A DNA stretch of 55,678 nucleotides from CAZMGD01 sp964565705 (GCA_964565705.1 CAZMGD010000013.1:1-55678), one strand, 5' to 3'; shown: positions 1-9,637, counted from the first letter of the stretch. Notes: generated from the letters alone by a model not told the origin. Made by a program: numbers and translations.

Positions 1-3000
1 CACCTCGATGCCGGTGAGGGCCACGTTGTCGCGCCCGCGAACGGTGCCGCTGATCTTGACCGTCGGCTCCGCGGTCATGTCGAGGCCGGTTCGGTCCTCG
101 CCCTCGGCAAGGGTGACCGTCTCGGAGGTCGAACCGACCGGGTAGTCGTCGGCCAGATAGCCGCCCGCCGGATCGCTGAAGGCCACGCGGTAGCCGCCAG
201 CGGGCAGACCGCGCAGCACGTACGTGCCGTCCGCGCCCGTCTGGGCGGAAGCGCCGGGGCGGCCGACGGGCTCCCCGATCGGCGTGGCGTCGACCTGCAG
301 GCCGGCGAGCGGCGTGCCGTACCGGTTCGTGAACGCGCCGGCGATCGAGGCCGCCTTGGTGAGCACGGCGTCGATGCCCGGCGTGGTCGATCCGGTCGCG
401 ACCGTGACCGGTGTCGCCGAGCCGAGGCTGGCGACGTCGTCGTACACCTCGGGCAGGTGGGTCTGTGCCGGCGAGCTGAACTCGACGGTGTACTCGCCTG
501 CTGCCAATCCGCCGGCTCGGTAGTGGCCGAGCTGGTCGGTGATGGCCAACGCCGAGTACCGCTCGGAGCGGACGAACACCGACACGGCAGCCAGCGGCGT
601 GCCCGTGGTGTCGGTGACCATGCCCTCGATGGCACCGGAAGCGGTGAGTGCGATCGTTCCGATGTCGGTCGATTCGCCGGGCACGACAGGCACCCGCTCG
701 GCTGCCGCGTAGTCGGTGGTGTTGTCGAAGTACTCGGAGAGATAGGCCTCGCCCCCGCTGAACCACACGACGTAGTCGCCGCCCGAGAGCCCGCGCACCT
801 CGAACTCGCCGTTCGCGGCGACGTTCGCCCATCGGTGGTCCGGTCCGGACGAGGCGCTCACGTACGCTCCGGCGATCGGCGCTCCCGAGCTGTCGGTGAC
901 GCGGCCGCGGACGGAGCCCCCGGCGCGGAGCTCGGCATCGGCGACCTCGACCGAGTCGGTGACCGTGACCGGCGTGGCGTCCTCGGCGGACGCGGCATCG
1001 TCGTACCACTCGCTCACGGAGTCGGTGCCCGAGGCGTCGAACCAAACGATGTAGTCGCCCGGCGACAACCCGCCTTGCCGATACTGCCCGTCGGCGTTCG
1101 TGTACACCGAATGGACCGTCTGCCAACCGAGCCTGAGATCGACGCGCACGTTGGCGATGCCGGCGCCCGAGGTGGACGTGACCGTGCCGGCGATGGCACC
1201 GCCCGAGCGCAGCGCGGCGTCGATGCCGGTCACGGCTTGACCGGCCGCGACGGGAACCTGCGTGGCCGCCGAGTAGTCGGCCACGTCGTCGAAGAACTCG
1301 CGGACGAAGTCGCCGGCGTGGTCGACGAACTCCACGGTGTACGCGCCTGCTGGCAGGCCGGTGATCGCGTAGGTGCCGTCGGGACCGGTGGTGTCGCTGC
1401 CGCCCCAGCCAGGCGTGTAGGCAGACACCGAGATGGCCTCGATCGGTTGGCCGGACTCGTCACGAACGGTGCCGCTCAGGGAACCTGCCATCGCCAGCTC
1501 GGCGTCGATGCCACCTCGATGCTCGTCGGCGGCGACGGTCACCAGCGTCGCATCTGCGAAGGTGATCGCGTCGTCGTAGTACTCCGGGGCGTGGACGCCC
1601 GCAATGTCCGAGAACTGCACGCGGTAGCTGCCCGGCGCGAGCCCACCGATCGTGTAGCTGCCGTCCGGACCCGTCGTCGCCGACGAACCGGTGCCCGTCG
1701 TCGCCGCGTAGGCAGACACTTGTACCCCGGCGAGCCCCAACCCGGCGGGGCCCGTGACGACACCGGCGATCTGGGCGCCGGTCCGCATCGTCGCATCGAC
1801 GGCAGTGCGCGCCTCACCTTCGGAGAGGGTGATCGGCGTCGCTTCCTGTTGGTTGGCTGCGCCGTCGTACCACTGGGCCCTGTACGCGTTGGAGTAACTG
1901 ACGAAGCTCACGCGGTAGGTGCCGGCCGGCAGACCGTTGATCTCGTAGACGCCGTCGGGTCCGGTCGTCCAGCTGCGCACAAACCAGCCGTCGGGGCGGC
2001 GCACCTCGACCGAGATGCCGCCGAGCGTCGCCCCGTCCGTGTCGCGCACGGTCCCGGCGATCGACGCACCCATCGCCAGCGAGGCGTCGATGCCGGTGTG
2101 CACCTCCCCCGCGGCGAGCGTCAGCGCCGTGGCCGATGTCTCGTTCGGCGCGTCGTCATACCACTCGCCCACGTGGCCGGTGGCTCCGGGCGCGAACTGC
2201 ACGCGGTAGGTGCCCGCGCGCAGACCGCCGACCGAATACGCGCCGTCAGGACCCGTCGAGGAGCTGCCGACGTACAGCGACGTCGCCCCGTCGTAGACGT
2301 AGACGTAGACGGGAACGGAGGCGATGCCAGCACGGTTGCTGTCGGTGACCGTCCCCTGGATGCGCGCCGCGGCTTCGAGCACCGCGTCGACGTCGTCGCG
2401 GCCGGCGTCCGGGGCGACGTCGATCGTCGTCGCGGTGTCGTAGGTCGCGCCGTCGAACCACTGCGGTACGTACGTAGGAGTCGTCGGGGCGAACTGCACG
2501 CGGTACGAGCCGGATGGCAGTCCGTCGAACCGGTACGAGCCGTCCGCCGCCGTCGTGCGGGTCGAGTACGTGTACCAGTACGGCGCGTAGTGCAGCGAGA
2601 CGCTGACGCCGGCAACACGATCGCCACTCGCGCTGGTCACGGTCCCGCCGATCGATCCGAGCACCGACAGCGCCGCGTCAATGCCGGTGACGTGGTCGTC
2701 CGAGCCGACGGTGATCTGCGTCGCGGTGTCGGCCGTCGAGGCATCGTCATACCACTCCGACTGCAGCGCGCCCGACCAGTCGCGGAACTCGACGCGGTAG
2801 GTACCGGGCCCGAGACCGCGCACGACATAGCTGCCGCTCGGCTCGGTGCTGGCGTACCCCACCTGCGTCCCCGTCGCCACGTCGGTGACGAACACCGCAG
2901 CGTTGGCGACGGGCTGGCCGCCCGTGCGCGTCACGGTGCCGGCGATCGAGCTGGCTCGCTCCATCGCCACGTTCACACCCGTGCGTTGCTGGCCCTCGGC

Positions 3001-5112
3001 GACGTCGATTGGCGTCGCCGTGGTCAAGCTCGACTGGCCGTCAAACCACTCCCTGAGCAACCGTCCCGACGGATCGCTGAACTCCAGCCGGTATGCACCC
3101 GCGGCGAGCTGGGCGACGGAGTACGCGCCCGACTCGTTCGTCTGCACGGAGCGGACGTACACCCCGTCGGCGTCGTAGGCGACGACGGACACGTCAGGGA
3201 CGGGTTGCCCGGCATCGACCACGGTGCCCGCGATGGAGGCGCCCATCCGCAGCGCGGCGTCGATGGCGATCACATCGGCGCTGATGCCCACCGAGACCTG
3301 CGTCGCCTGGCCCCACGTCGCCGCGCCGTTGAAGTACTCCGGCCGCAGCGGGGCCTCGGGTAGGAACTGGACGGTGTAGCTGCCGGGCTGCAGGCGGTCC
3401 AGGGTGTATGCACCGGTGGCGTCGGTGACGGCGTTCGACCACGACGGGCCGTTCGCGTACACGCGGACGCCGGACACCGGTTGGTTGGTGGCCGCGTCGG
3501 TGACGACACCGGAGATCGTGCCCGAGCGGGCGAGGGCGGCGTCGACACCTGCGACGGCCTCTCCGACGGTCGCGATGGTCACGGGGTTCGACGCATCTGC
3601 GGTCGCCGAGTCGTCGTACCACTCCGTGACGTGGTCGCTGCTCCAATCCTGGAACCGGATGCGGTAGCTGCCGACGCCGAACCCGCGCAGCGTGTACGTG
3701 CCGTCGGCAGCCGTCTGCGTCGACACGATCGTGGCGTTCGTCGCCGGGTCGAACGCAGACACCGTCACCGACTGGATCGGCGTGGCGAGCGCGTCGGTGA
3801 CGGTGCCGCTGATCGTCGCTGACGGCTCCATCGCGATGTCGACCGCCGCCGGCGCGGCGGCGCTGAGCACCACTGGCGTTGCCGCGCTGTAGTCCCGGGC
3901 GCCGTCGAAGTAGGTGAAGAGGTGCTGGTTCTGGTCGTCGCTGGCGAAGAAGCGGTACTCGCCCGGATCAAGCCCGGACATGCCGTACACGCCCGAGGCG
4001 TCGGTGAGCGCGCTGCGGCTGGTCGGGCCCGACGTCGAGACGCGCACGCCGGCGACCGGCGCCCCGCTGGCGGCGTCGGTCACCGTGCCGGTCACGACGG
4101 CGCCCACGAGCAGGTCGGCGTCGATGCCGGCCACGACCTGGTCGAGCGCGACGGGCACCGCCTGGGCCAGCGACCAGTCGGACACGTTCGGGTAGTACAG
4201 CGCTCGGTGCACGGAGGGCGGCTCGAAGCGCACGGTGTACGAGCCGGCTTCGAGCCCGCTGACGGCATAGGTGCCATCTGCACCCGACGTCGCCTGTGCC
4301 GTCGGGCCGCCCAGCGCCGAGCCCACCCGCACGATGACCCCTGCGATCGGTGTGCTGCTGCCGGCCTCGCGCACGGTGCCCGTGATCGTGCCGCCCCGGT
4401 CGAGCGTGGCGCTCACGCCGGGGACGGTTTCGCTGCCTTCGATGGTGACGGCGGTGGCGGCCGCCGAGGAGAACACGCCGTCGAACCACTCGTCACGGTG
4501 CCCGGTCGCGTCGAAGCGCACGACGTAGTCGCCCGGTTCGAGCCCGGAGATCTCGTAGACGCCGGACGCGTCGGTCGTCGCCGAGCCCGCGTCGGCCCCC
4601 CCGTTCGCCACGACGTGGACGTCGGCGATGGGGTCGCCGGTCACAGCATCGGAGACGGCACCCGAGATCGAGCCGCCGAGCTCCAGCGACGCATCGATGC
4701 CGGTCGTCGTCTGTCCAGCCGTCACCGACACCGGTGTGCCGTTCTGCCCGGCGTGCACCGAATCGAACGTCTCGGCCCGGTAGCGGGTCTCCGGCCAGAA
4801 GCGCACCGTGTACTGGCCGGTTCGCAACCCGCTGACGGTGTACGAGCCGTCGGCCTCGGTGACAGTGTCGGCGTAGAAGCCCGTGTCGTAATCCTCGGCA
4901 GTCACGATCACGTCGGCCGCGGGTTCGCCGCCGGGTCCGGTCACGGTGCCCGAGATCGCGCCCAGCGACGCGGCCCCAACGGGACGTGCGTCGATCGGGA
5001 AGCCCGCCACCACCATCACCGCGGCGAGGACCGCCGCGCACCTCCGCCAACCGCTCAGCGCGCGCGTCCTGTGCGCACGTCCGCCCTGAGTCCGCGTCCT
5101 GTTGTCACCCAC
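1..5112 (-). CDS. Secreted multi-repeat carboxypeptidase-regulatory/Cna-B-like protein (3' end beyond window)
   Basis: The reading frame is open from the left edge to a GTG at 5112 (1704 codons visible). I chose this GTG because a GAGGGG stretch lies just upstream and the product starts with a basic stretch, a hydrophobic core (AAVLAAVMVVAG) and an Ala-rich exit, i.e. a signal peptide; an internal ATG at 5016 would cut into it. The rest is at least 17 complete repeats of about 90-95 residues plus the start of another. Each begins near G-x-I-x-GTVTD, continues P-I-AGV-x-V, T-x-ADGTY-x-V-x-GL-x-PG-x-Y-x-V-x-F and E-W-YDDA, and closes with ATPVTV-x-x-G-x-x-x-x-GIDA. This is the pattern of the carboxypeptidase regulatory-like/SpaA-Cna-B beta-sandwich folds. 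It is probably an extracellular surface stalk or matrix protein. No catalytic domain is visible in the part present, and the C-terminus (anchor or enzyme) lies outside. Confidence 0.85.
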   Translation of the reverse strand, partial: MGDNRTRTQGGRAHRTRALSGWRRCAAVLAAVMVVAGFPIDARPVGAASLGAISGTVTGPGGEPAADVIVTAEDYDTGFYADTVTEADGSYTVSGLRTGQYTVRFWPETRYRAETFDSVHAGQNGTPVSVTAGQTTTGIDASLELGGSISGAVSDAVTGDPIADVHVVANGGADAGSATTDASGVYEISGLEPGDYVVRFDATGHRDEWFDGVFSSAAATAVTIEGSETVPGVSATLDRGGTITGTVREAGSSTPIAGVIVRVGSALGGPTAQATSGADGTYAVSGLEAGSYTVRFEPPSVHRALYYPNVSDWSLAQAVPVALDQVVAGIDADLLVGAVVTGTVTDAASGAPVAGVRVSTSGPTSRSALTDASGVYGMSGLDPGEYRFFASDDQNQHLFTYFDGARDYSAATPVVLSAAAPAAVDIAMEPSATISGTVTDALATPIQSVTVSAFDPATNATIVSTQTAADGTYTLRGFGVGSYRIRFQDWSSDHVTEWYDDSATADASNPVTIATVGEAVAGVDAALARSGTISGVVTDAATNQPVSGVRVYANGPSWSNAVTDATGAYTLDRLQPGSYTVQFLPEAPLRPEYFNGAATWGQATQVSVGISADVIAIDAALRMGASIAGTVVDAGQPVPDVSVVAYDADGVYVRSVQTNESGAYSVAQLAAGAYRLEFSDPSGRLLREWFDGQSSLTTATPIDVAEGQQRTGVNVAMERASSIAGTVTRTGGQPVANAAVFVTDVATGTQVGYASTEPSGSYVVRGLGPGTYRVEFRDWSGALQSEWYDDASTADTATQITVGSDDHVTGIDAALSVLGSIGGTVTSASGDRVAGVSVSLHYAPYWYTYSTRTTAADGSYRFDGLPSGSYRVQFAPTTPTYVPQWFDGATYDTATTIDVAPDAGRDDVDAVLEAAARIQGTVTDSNRAGIASVPVYVYVYDGATSLYVGSSSTGPDGAYSVGGLRAGTYRVQFAPGATGHVGEWYDDAPNETSATALTLAAGEVHTGIDASLAMGASIAGTVRDTDGATLGGISVEVRRPDGWFVRSWTTGPDGVYEINGLPAGTYRVSFVSYSNAYRAQWYDGAANQQEATPITLSEGEARTAVDATMRTGAQIAGVVTGPAGLGLAGVQVSAYAATTGTGSSATTGPDGSYTIGGLAPGSYRVQFSDIAGVHAPEYYDDAITFADATLVTVAADEHRGGIDAELAMAGSLSGTVRDESGQPIEAISVSAYTPGWGGSDTTGPDGTYAITGLPAGAYTVEFVDHAGDFVREFFDDVADYSAATQVPVAAGQAVTGIDAALRSGGAIAGTVTSTSGAGIANVRVDLRLGWQTVHSVYTNADGQYRQGGLSPGDYIVWFDASGTDSVSEWYDDAASAEDATPVTVTDSVEVADAELRAGGSVRGRVTDSSGAPIAGAYVSASSGPDHRWANVAANGEFEVRGLSGGDYVVWFSGGEAYLSEYFDNTTDYAAAERVPVVPGESTDIGTIALTASGAIEGMVTDTTGTPLAAVSVFVRSERYSALAITDQLGHYRAGGLAAGEYTVEFSSPAQTHLPEVYDDVASLGSATPVTVATGSTTPGIDAVLTKAASIAGAFTNRYGTPLAGLQVDATPIGEPVGRPGASAQTGADGTYVLRGLPAGGYRVAFSDPAGGYLADDYPVGSTSETVTLAEGEDRTGLDMTAEPTVKISGTVRGRDNVALTGIEV

Positions 5113-5214
5113 CGTTCCGCCCCTCGCCGCGCCCCGCCCTACGGGGTCGGGCAACATCAAATCAGGTTCCGGCCACCTGCTGACAACAAGAGCGCAACAT
5201 TGCACCCACCGTGG

Positions 5215-5242
5215 TTGTGGGGTCACTCATCGGCGCGATAAT
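5215..5242 (+). promoter_or_regulatory. Possible sigma-70-like promoter (weak)
   Basis: TTGTGG at 5215-5220 and GATAAT at 5237-5242 are separated by 16 bp. It points toward the SNF2 gene but lies about 430 bp from the start codon, so it would give a long leader containing the two hairpins at 5504-5593. Confidence 0.25.
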
Positions 5243-5503
5243 CGGGCTGTTGCTGCCGCGGAACAAGCGGGCCGTCCCGCGCGTGTCGTCTGCACACGCC
5301 CGGTCTGGGTCACCGACCGCGAGCCGAGATCGGCCCCGATCGTGGCGCTCAGCGACACGAACCCAGGCAGGTTTGAAGGGTCGCAGGGGTGGGGTCACGG
5401 GGTGGTCGTTTCGGCGAGACCCCGTCCCAGACCCTGCGCTCCTGGGCTACGGGCTCTGGTGCCGAGTGCACGCGCGCCGTGCCGGTACACTCGTCGCTGC
5501 GCC

Positions 5504-5593
5504 GCACGAGCTCTCCCCGTCGAGCTCGTGCCGGCTGTCCAAGCGCCCCCAGCAGCAGCCGCTCACCCGGAACTGCGGTCCGTGTCCGGACCG
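5504..5593. repeat. Two perfect inverted repeats upstream of the SNF2 gene
   Basis: GCACGAGCTC (5504-5513) is followed after 8 nt by its exact complement GAGCTCGTGC (5522-5531). CGGTCCG (5576-5582) pairs with CGGACCG (5587-5593) around a 4-nt loop. No T-run follows either one, so they do not look like intrinsic terminators. They may be leader hairpins or protein-binding palindromes. Confidence 0.6.
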
Positions 5594-5674
5594 TTCGTGT
5601 CACGGGCCGCCCCGTCGAGACATGGTCTCGGCTGCTGGACCGAGCGTGTGGCGTCCACGGGCGGACGGAGAACG

Positions 5675-8600
5675 ATGGTTGAGATGAGAGAGCTCGAGAG
5701 CGCGATCTGGGAGATCGCGGATGGCCGCGGTGGCCCCGACGACGTCACGCTGCTGCGCGAGGCTGGATCAGCGTCGCTGCTGGTGGTGGATCGGCTGCTC
5801 GGCGAAGCGCAGGACGGTCTGGCGTCGGTTCGAGGTCTCACCGGTGATGAACGCGAACAGGTGGTCGCCGACTTCACCGACACCGTCGAGAGCCTTCGCA
5901 GGGTGGCGGGCATGCTGCGGCCGGCTGCGGTCGCCGAACCGCCGGACGAGGTCGCGCTGCAGGCGTCGTGGGCGGCAGGCACCGTCGTCGTGTGGGCCGG
6001 CGGGCGCGGGGCGCAGCCCGCATCGAACGACGAGCTGGCGACGCTCCTGGAGACGTGCGGCGGCCCACCACACGGTTGGTCGGTCCACCCTGGCGTGCCG
6101 CTGGAACAGGGTGTCCGAGCCGAAGCACTGTCCATCCAGCTGAAGGACGCGTTGGGCTGGCTGATCGCGATCAGCAGCGACGCGGATCGGGACGCGCTCG
6201 GTACGGGCATCCGCTGGCTCGCCCGGGTCGCGTTGGAGGGTGTGCGCGCGGTGGCGCGCGGCTCGATCGTTCCGCGCCTCGAGGTCGACCAGCAGGCGAA
6301 CGGTCGTCGGGTCTCGGCTCGCGTTCGTTGGGTGCCGGCGGCGCTGGAGCCGGCGTTGATCGCATCGCTGGTGTCCTCGATGCCTCCCACGGTGGACGCG
6401 CTGGGGCACGAGAAGGGTCGGGCGACGACGCTGGGGGTCATCGGTGCCGTGGTGGAGGCGATCGTGACCGAGAGCCTCGAACGGCTCGAGCTGCCCGCTC
6501 AACCACCCAACGCCGTGTCCGCGACCGATCTGGCCGACACGATGTCTGCGCGGTTGGACGGGGCGCCCTTCGAGGCCGGTGTCGACTCCGCCAGGGCGAC
6601 CTCGAGACGATTGGACGACTGGACGCGGTCGGTGACCGATCCCGCCCGGCGGCGCCTGGTGGTGCGTCTGGACGAGCCGGGGGACCACAACGCGTGGATG
6701 CTGTCGGTGCTGGCACCTTCCGGTTCGGCGCAGTGGGTGCCCATCGACGAGGCGCTTCGAGCCGATGGTGGTCGAGCGACGACGCTCGAATGGGTTCGCC
6801 TGCAACGTATGGTGCCGGCGCTCGGTCGCTCCAGGCCGTCGCAGCGTGGTCGGGTCGCGTTGGACCAGGACGAGGCGTGGGAGTTCCTGAGCCACCTGGG
6901 ACCGATGCTGAGCTCCATCGGCTTCGACGTGCGCGCACCAGAGCTCGCGCCCCGCGCGGCACGGCCGGCGCTGCGCCTGTTCACCGAAGCGAGGGCCGGG
7001 GCGACCGTCGGGGTCGATCAGCTGAGCGACGTGTCGTGGAGCGTCGTGTTCGACGACGTCGAGTTGACCGCAGCCGAGGTCGCCCGCCTGGCCCGCCAGG
7101 CTCGGCCGATGGTCGCGTCGCGTGGCCGCTGGGTGGCCATCGACCGTCTCGATCTGGAACGAGCGGCCGCGGCGTTGTCCGATCGCGAGTCGGTCACCCA
7201 GCTGACCGGCGCCGAGATCCTCCGCCAGAGCATCGGCCTCGACGCAACGGGCTTCGGCCCGGTGCTCGTGCACGGTGACAGCTGGGCGCAACAGATCGTC
7301 GATCGGGCGCGTCGCTCCGACCTCGCGGTGGACGCTGCACCCGAGCGATTCGCCGGCACGCTGCGCAGCTACCAGTCCGAAGCGTTGGCGTGGATCGGCT
7401 TCCTCGAAGCATCCGGGCTCGGCGGGTGTCTCGCCCTGGAGATGGGGCTCGGCAAGACGCCGACCGTGCTCGCACACCTCGCCCGCAGCGCTGGGGCGGG
7501 CCCGTCGCTGGTCGTCGCCCCAGCCGCAGTGGTTGGCAACTGGGCAGCCGAGGCGGCCCGGTTCTCCCCCGACCTGCGCGTGCTCGTGCACCACGGAGCG
7601 AGTCGCGCCAGCGACGCGCAACTGGAGAAGGAGATCATCGAAGCGGACATCGTGATCACGACCTACGCCACAGCGGTCCGCGACATCGACGCGCTGACCG
7701 ACCTCGAGTGGTCGACGTTGGTGCTCGATGAAGCACAGGCGATCAAGAACCCCGCCAGCGAGACCGCCCGGTCGCTGCGCCGCCTCGGTGCTCGCACGCG
7801 GCTGGCCCTGACCGGCACACCCGTCGAGAACGGAGTGGGCGATCTCTGGGCGATCCTCGACTTCACGAATCCCGGTCTGGTGGGGCCGCGGGCGACGTTC
7901 GTCGCCCAGCTCGCCGGCGACACCGAGTCCGCGCTGCGTGCCCTCAACGGGATCCTGATGTTCCGCCGCTCGAAGAGCGAGCCCGAGGTCGCCGCCGAGC
8001 TCCCGGACAAGATCGACGAGCTCGACCACTGCACGATGACCACCGAGCAGATCGGGCTCTACCAGGCGGTGCTGGACCAGCTCTTGCAGGCAGCAGCAGA
8101 TCCACTGGCGACCACCAGCAAGGGCGCCGTGCTCGCCGCGATCACCGCGCTCAAGCAGATCTGCAACCACCCGGCCGCCTACCTCGACGACGACCGCCCG
8201 CTGACTGGCCGGTCGGGCAAGCTCACCCGGCTCGAGGAGATCATCGAGTCGGTGTTCGCCGCCCGTGAGCGAGTGCTCATCTTCACCCACTTCGCGTCGT
8301 GGGGACGGCGCCTCGCCGCACACCTCAGCGAGGTCACGGGTGTCCCGATCGCGTGCTACGACGGCAGCCTCAGCCGCTCCGCCCGCGACCAGATGGTGGC
8401 CGACTTCCAGCATGGCGACGGCCCCGGCGCGCTGGTGCTGTCGCTGAAGGCGGGCGGGACCGGATTGAACCTGACGGCGGCGAACCACGTCATCCTCTAC
8501 GACCGATGGTGGAACCCGGCCGTCGAGGACCAGGCCCGCGACCGCGCGTGGCGCATCGGCCAGACCCGCTCGGTCATCTCGCACCGACTCGTCTGCCCCG

Positions 8601-8761
8601 GCACCATCGACGAACGCATCGAGGAGGTCGTCCAGGGCAAACGCCACGTCGCCGGGCTGGTCCTGCCGAAGTCGAGCTCCCTCACCGACCTCGACCCCGA
8701 CCAACTCGCCCGCGCGTTCAGCCTCCGACCCGACGAGATGCTCACCGAGGACGACCAATGA
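5675..8761 (+). CDS. SNF2-family DEAD/DEAH-like helicase (HelZ-type)
   Basis: A 1028-aa SNF2 ATPase, presumably a dsDNA translocase that remodels protein-DNA complexes. The N-terminal 400 residues are poorly defined. A DUF3670-like SNF2-associated domain follows at about 395-520. The motor has Walker A MGLGKT at 590-595, DEAQ (motif II) at 685, TGTPVEN (motif III), the helicase-C segment LIFTHF, and motif VI QARDRAWRIGQ near 953. I chose ATG 5675 because GGAG lies 4 nt upstream and the frame above it is low-complexity. The stop overlaps the next start (ATGA), so the downstream 97-aa gene is probably translationally coupled. In mycobacteria and other actinobacteria the equivalent gene is often next to a SWIM zinc-finger gene; none is present here. 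Whether it works in repair, transcription or defence cannot be told from sequence. Confidence 0.92.
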   Translation: MVEMRELESAIWEIADGRGGPDDVTLLREAGSASLLVVDRLLGEAQDGLASVRGLTGDEREQVVADFTDTVESLRRVAGMLRPAAVAEPPDEVALQASWAAGTVVVWAGGRGAQPASNDELATLLETCGGPPHGWSVHPGVPLEQGVRAEALSIQLKDALGWLIAISSDADRDALGTGIRWLARVALEGVRAVARGSIVPRLEVDQQANGRRVSARVRWVPAALEPALIASLVSSMPPTVDALGHEKGRATTLGVIGAVVEAIVTESLERLELPAQPPNAVSATDLADTMSARLDGAPFEAGVDSARATSRRLDDWTRSVTDPARRRLVVRLDEPGDHNAWMLSVLAPSGSAQWVPIDEALRADGGRATTLEWVRLQRMVPALGRSRPSQRGRVALDQDEAWEFLSHLGPMLSSIGFDVRAPELAPRAARPALRLFTEARAGATVGVDQLSDVSWSVVFDDVELTAAEVARLARQARPMVASRGRWVAIDRLDLERAAAALSDRESVTQLTGAEILRQSIGLDATGFGPVLVHGDSWAQQIVDRARRSDLAVDAAPERFAGTLRSYQSEALAWIGFLEASGLGGCLALEMGLGKTPTVLAHLARSAGAGPSLVVAPAAVVGNWAAEAARFSPDLRVLVHHGASRASDAQLEKEIIEADIVITTYATAVRDIDALTDLEWSTLVLDEAQAIKNPASETARSLRRLGARTRLALTGTPVENGVGDLWAILDFTNPGLVGPRATFVAQLAGDTESALRALNGILMFRRSKSEPEVAAELPDKIDELDHCTMTTEQIGLYQAVLDQLLQAAADPLATTSKGAVLAAITALKQICNHPAAYLDDDRPLTGRSGKLTRLEEIIESVFAARERVLIFTHFASWGRRLAAHLSEVTGVPIACYDGSLSRSARDQMVADFQHGDGPGALVLSLKAGGTGLNLTAANHVILYDRWWNPAVEDQARDRAWRIGQTRSVISHRLVCPGTIDERIEEVVQGKRHVAGLVLPKSSSLTDLDPDQLARAFSLRPDEMLTEDDQ

Positions 8762-9051
8762 CCCGCAACACACGACAGGTTCAGAACGGCCGGTCGCGAC
8801 GAGCGACCACGAAGCGATCGAACGCGGACCTCTGGCGTCCGGCGAGACCGCTTCCCGACGTCGAGCCCGTCACGCCGGCTGAGGATCCAACCGCCCTGCT
8901 CCGGTCACTCGGCGAACCCCCGATCGCATCCGGCGACGCCGCCCTCCACCGCTACATGACCGTCGTCGAGCGCAGCGCGAGCATCGCCGCCGCGCTCGCC
9001 CTGAGCGCAGGCGTGCTCGCCAGCGACGACTCCTCGACGCGACCCACCTGA
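8758..9051 (+). CDS. 97-aa protein coupled to SNF2 helicase, unknown function
   Basis: The ATG overlaps the helicase stop as ATGA and the frame has the G/C-rich third positions of its neighbours, so I regard it as real. The product has a basic N-terminus (RRATTKRS), a proline-rich middle with the motif PAEDPTALLRSLGEPP, and an Ala-rich C-terminal helix (RYMTVVERSASIAAALALSAGVLA). I recognise no domain. Its position suggests an accessory subunit of the SNF2 protein, taking the place of the SWIM protein often found beside such helicases; this is inference. Confidence 0.7.
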   Translation: MTRNTRQVQNGRSRRATTKRSNADLWRPARPLPDVEPVTPAEDPTALLRSLGEPPIASGDAALHRYMTVVERSASIAAALALSAGVLASDDSSTRPT

Positions 9052-9116
9052 GCCTGCCCGGTTCGTGCCGCTGAACGGCTCGATGCGGCGGTCCGCCGGG
9101 CGGTCGCACCATCGAA

Positions 9117-9143
9117 TATTTCTCTAGTAACGGCTAGAATAAG
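9117..9143 (+). promoter_or_regulatory. Putative SufR operator and -10 box of the truncated haemoglobin gene
   Basis: TATTTCTCTAGT at 9117-9128 is followed by CTAGAATAA. The core is the palindrome TCTAG-N6-CTAGA (9123-9127 / 9134-9138). The right half forms a good -10 hexamer TAGAAT (9135-9140), 29 nt before the start codon, so a bound protein would block RNA polymerase. The same element recurs at 10446-10472 and at 15770-15796. Confidence 0.7.
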
Positions 9144-9169
9144 GGCACGCGCTGTTGCGAGGAGAACTG

Positions 9170-9637
9170 ATGAGCAGGACGGGCACGATGCCGCAGTGGC
9201 GGGGTCGGGATCTGGATGACCCGGTGGAGATCGCCGAGATGGTGCGCCGGTTCTACGCGGACGTCGCCCAGGACGAGTTGCTCGGCCCGATGTTCAACGA
9301 CGTCGCCCAGGTGGACTGGTCCGAGCACCTGCCGAAGCTGACAGCGTTCTGGTGCCGAGCGTTGCTGTCGCTGCCCGGCTACGAGGGGAATCCCTATCGG
9401 GCGCACCTGCTGGTGCACGCCCGGCGGAACTTCACCCGAGCGCACTTCGAACGTTGGTTGGAGCTCTTCCACGAGACGTTGGACCTGGGGTGGGCGGGCG
9501 CCAAGGTCGAGCACGCCAAGATGCTGGCGTGCAGGGTGGCAATGGTGCACTCCAAGCAGATCATCGGCGATCCGGTGTGCTGCACGCCCGATCCTGACCA
9601 CATGCTGTCGTCCACACACCTCGCCGCGAACGGCTGA
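9170..9637 (+). CDS. Truncated haemoglobin (group III-like)
   Basis: A 155-aa globin of the bacterial 2-over-2 type. Visible landmarks are FYADV with the B10 tyrosine (Y29), a likely proximal histidine at H83 in LLVHARRNF, and HFERWLELF with the G8 tryptophan (W96). Such proteins bind O2 or NO and often detoxify NO or handle peroxide with a redox partner. The start ATG 9170 has GAGGAG 6 nt upstream. An unusual Cys-Cys pair (DPVCCTP, 137-138) sits in the C-terminal tail. The promoter carries the CTAG palindrome shared with the peroxiredoxin and suf promoters, which suggests control by the adjacent SufR-like repressor. The gene converges on that regulator with an 18-bp gap. Assignment to group III rather than II is less certain than the globin call. 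Confidence 0.88.
   Translation: MSRTGTMPQWRGRDLDDPVEIAEMVRRFYADVAQDELLGPMFNDVAQVDWSEHLPKLTAFWCRALLSLPGYEGNPYRAHLLVHARRNFTRAHFERWLELFHETLDLGWAGAKVEHAKMLACRVAMVHSKQIIGDPVCCTPDPDHMLSSTHLAANG

Larger units (their letters stand above)
5113..5674. other. Divergent intergenic region, 562 bp
   Basis: This gap lies between the leftward repeat protein and the rightward SNF2 gene and should hold both promoters. It contains a weak promoter-like pair at 5215-5242 and two perfect inverted repeats at 5504-5593, described separately. A frame from 5211 would start with a short hydrophobic stretch (VVGSLIGAIIGLLLP) but soon becomes low-complexity Arg/Ser-rich sequence. I do not call it a gene. Confidence 0.6.

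Noticed and set aside
457..3363. A 968-codon open frame on the plus strand opposite the repeat protein.
   Set aside because: It mirrors the repeats of the minus-strand gene, is Arg/Gly/Val-rich low complexity, and the opposite frame has a clear domain pattern and signal peptide.
5211..5687. A possible small membrane protein starting VVGSLIGAIIGLLLP.
   Set aside because: Only the first 16 residues look protein-like, there is no clear ribosome site, and the rest is Arg/Ser-rich and runs into the helicase start.
5768..8773. A 1001-codon minus-strand frame opposite the SNF2 helicase.
   Set aside because: The plus strand encodes all SNF2 motifs; the antisense product has no recognisable domain and arises from high GC.
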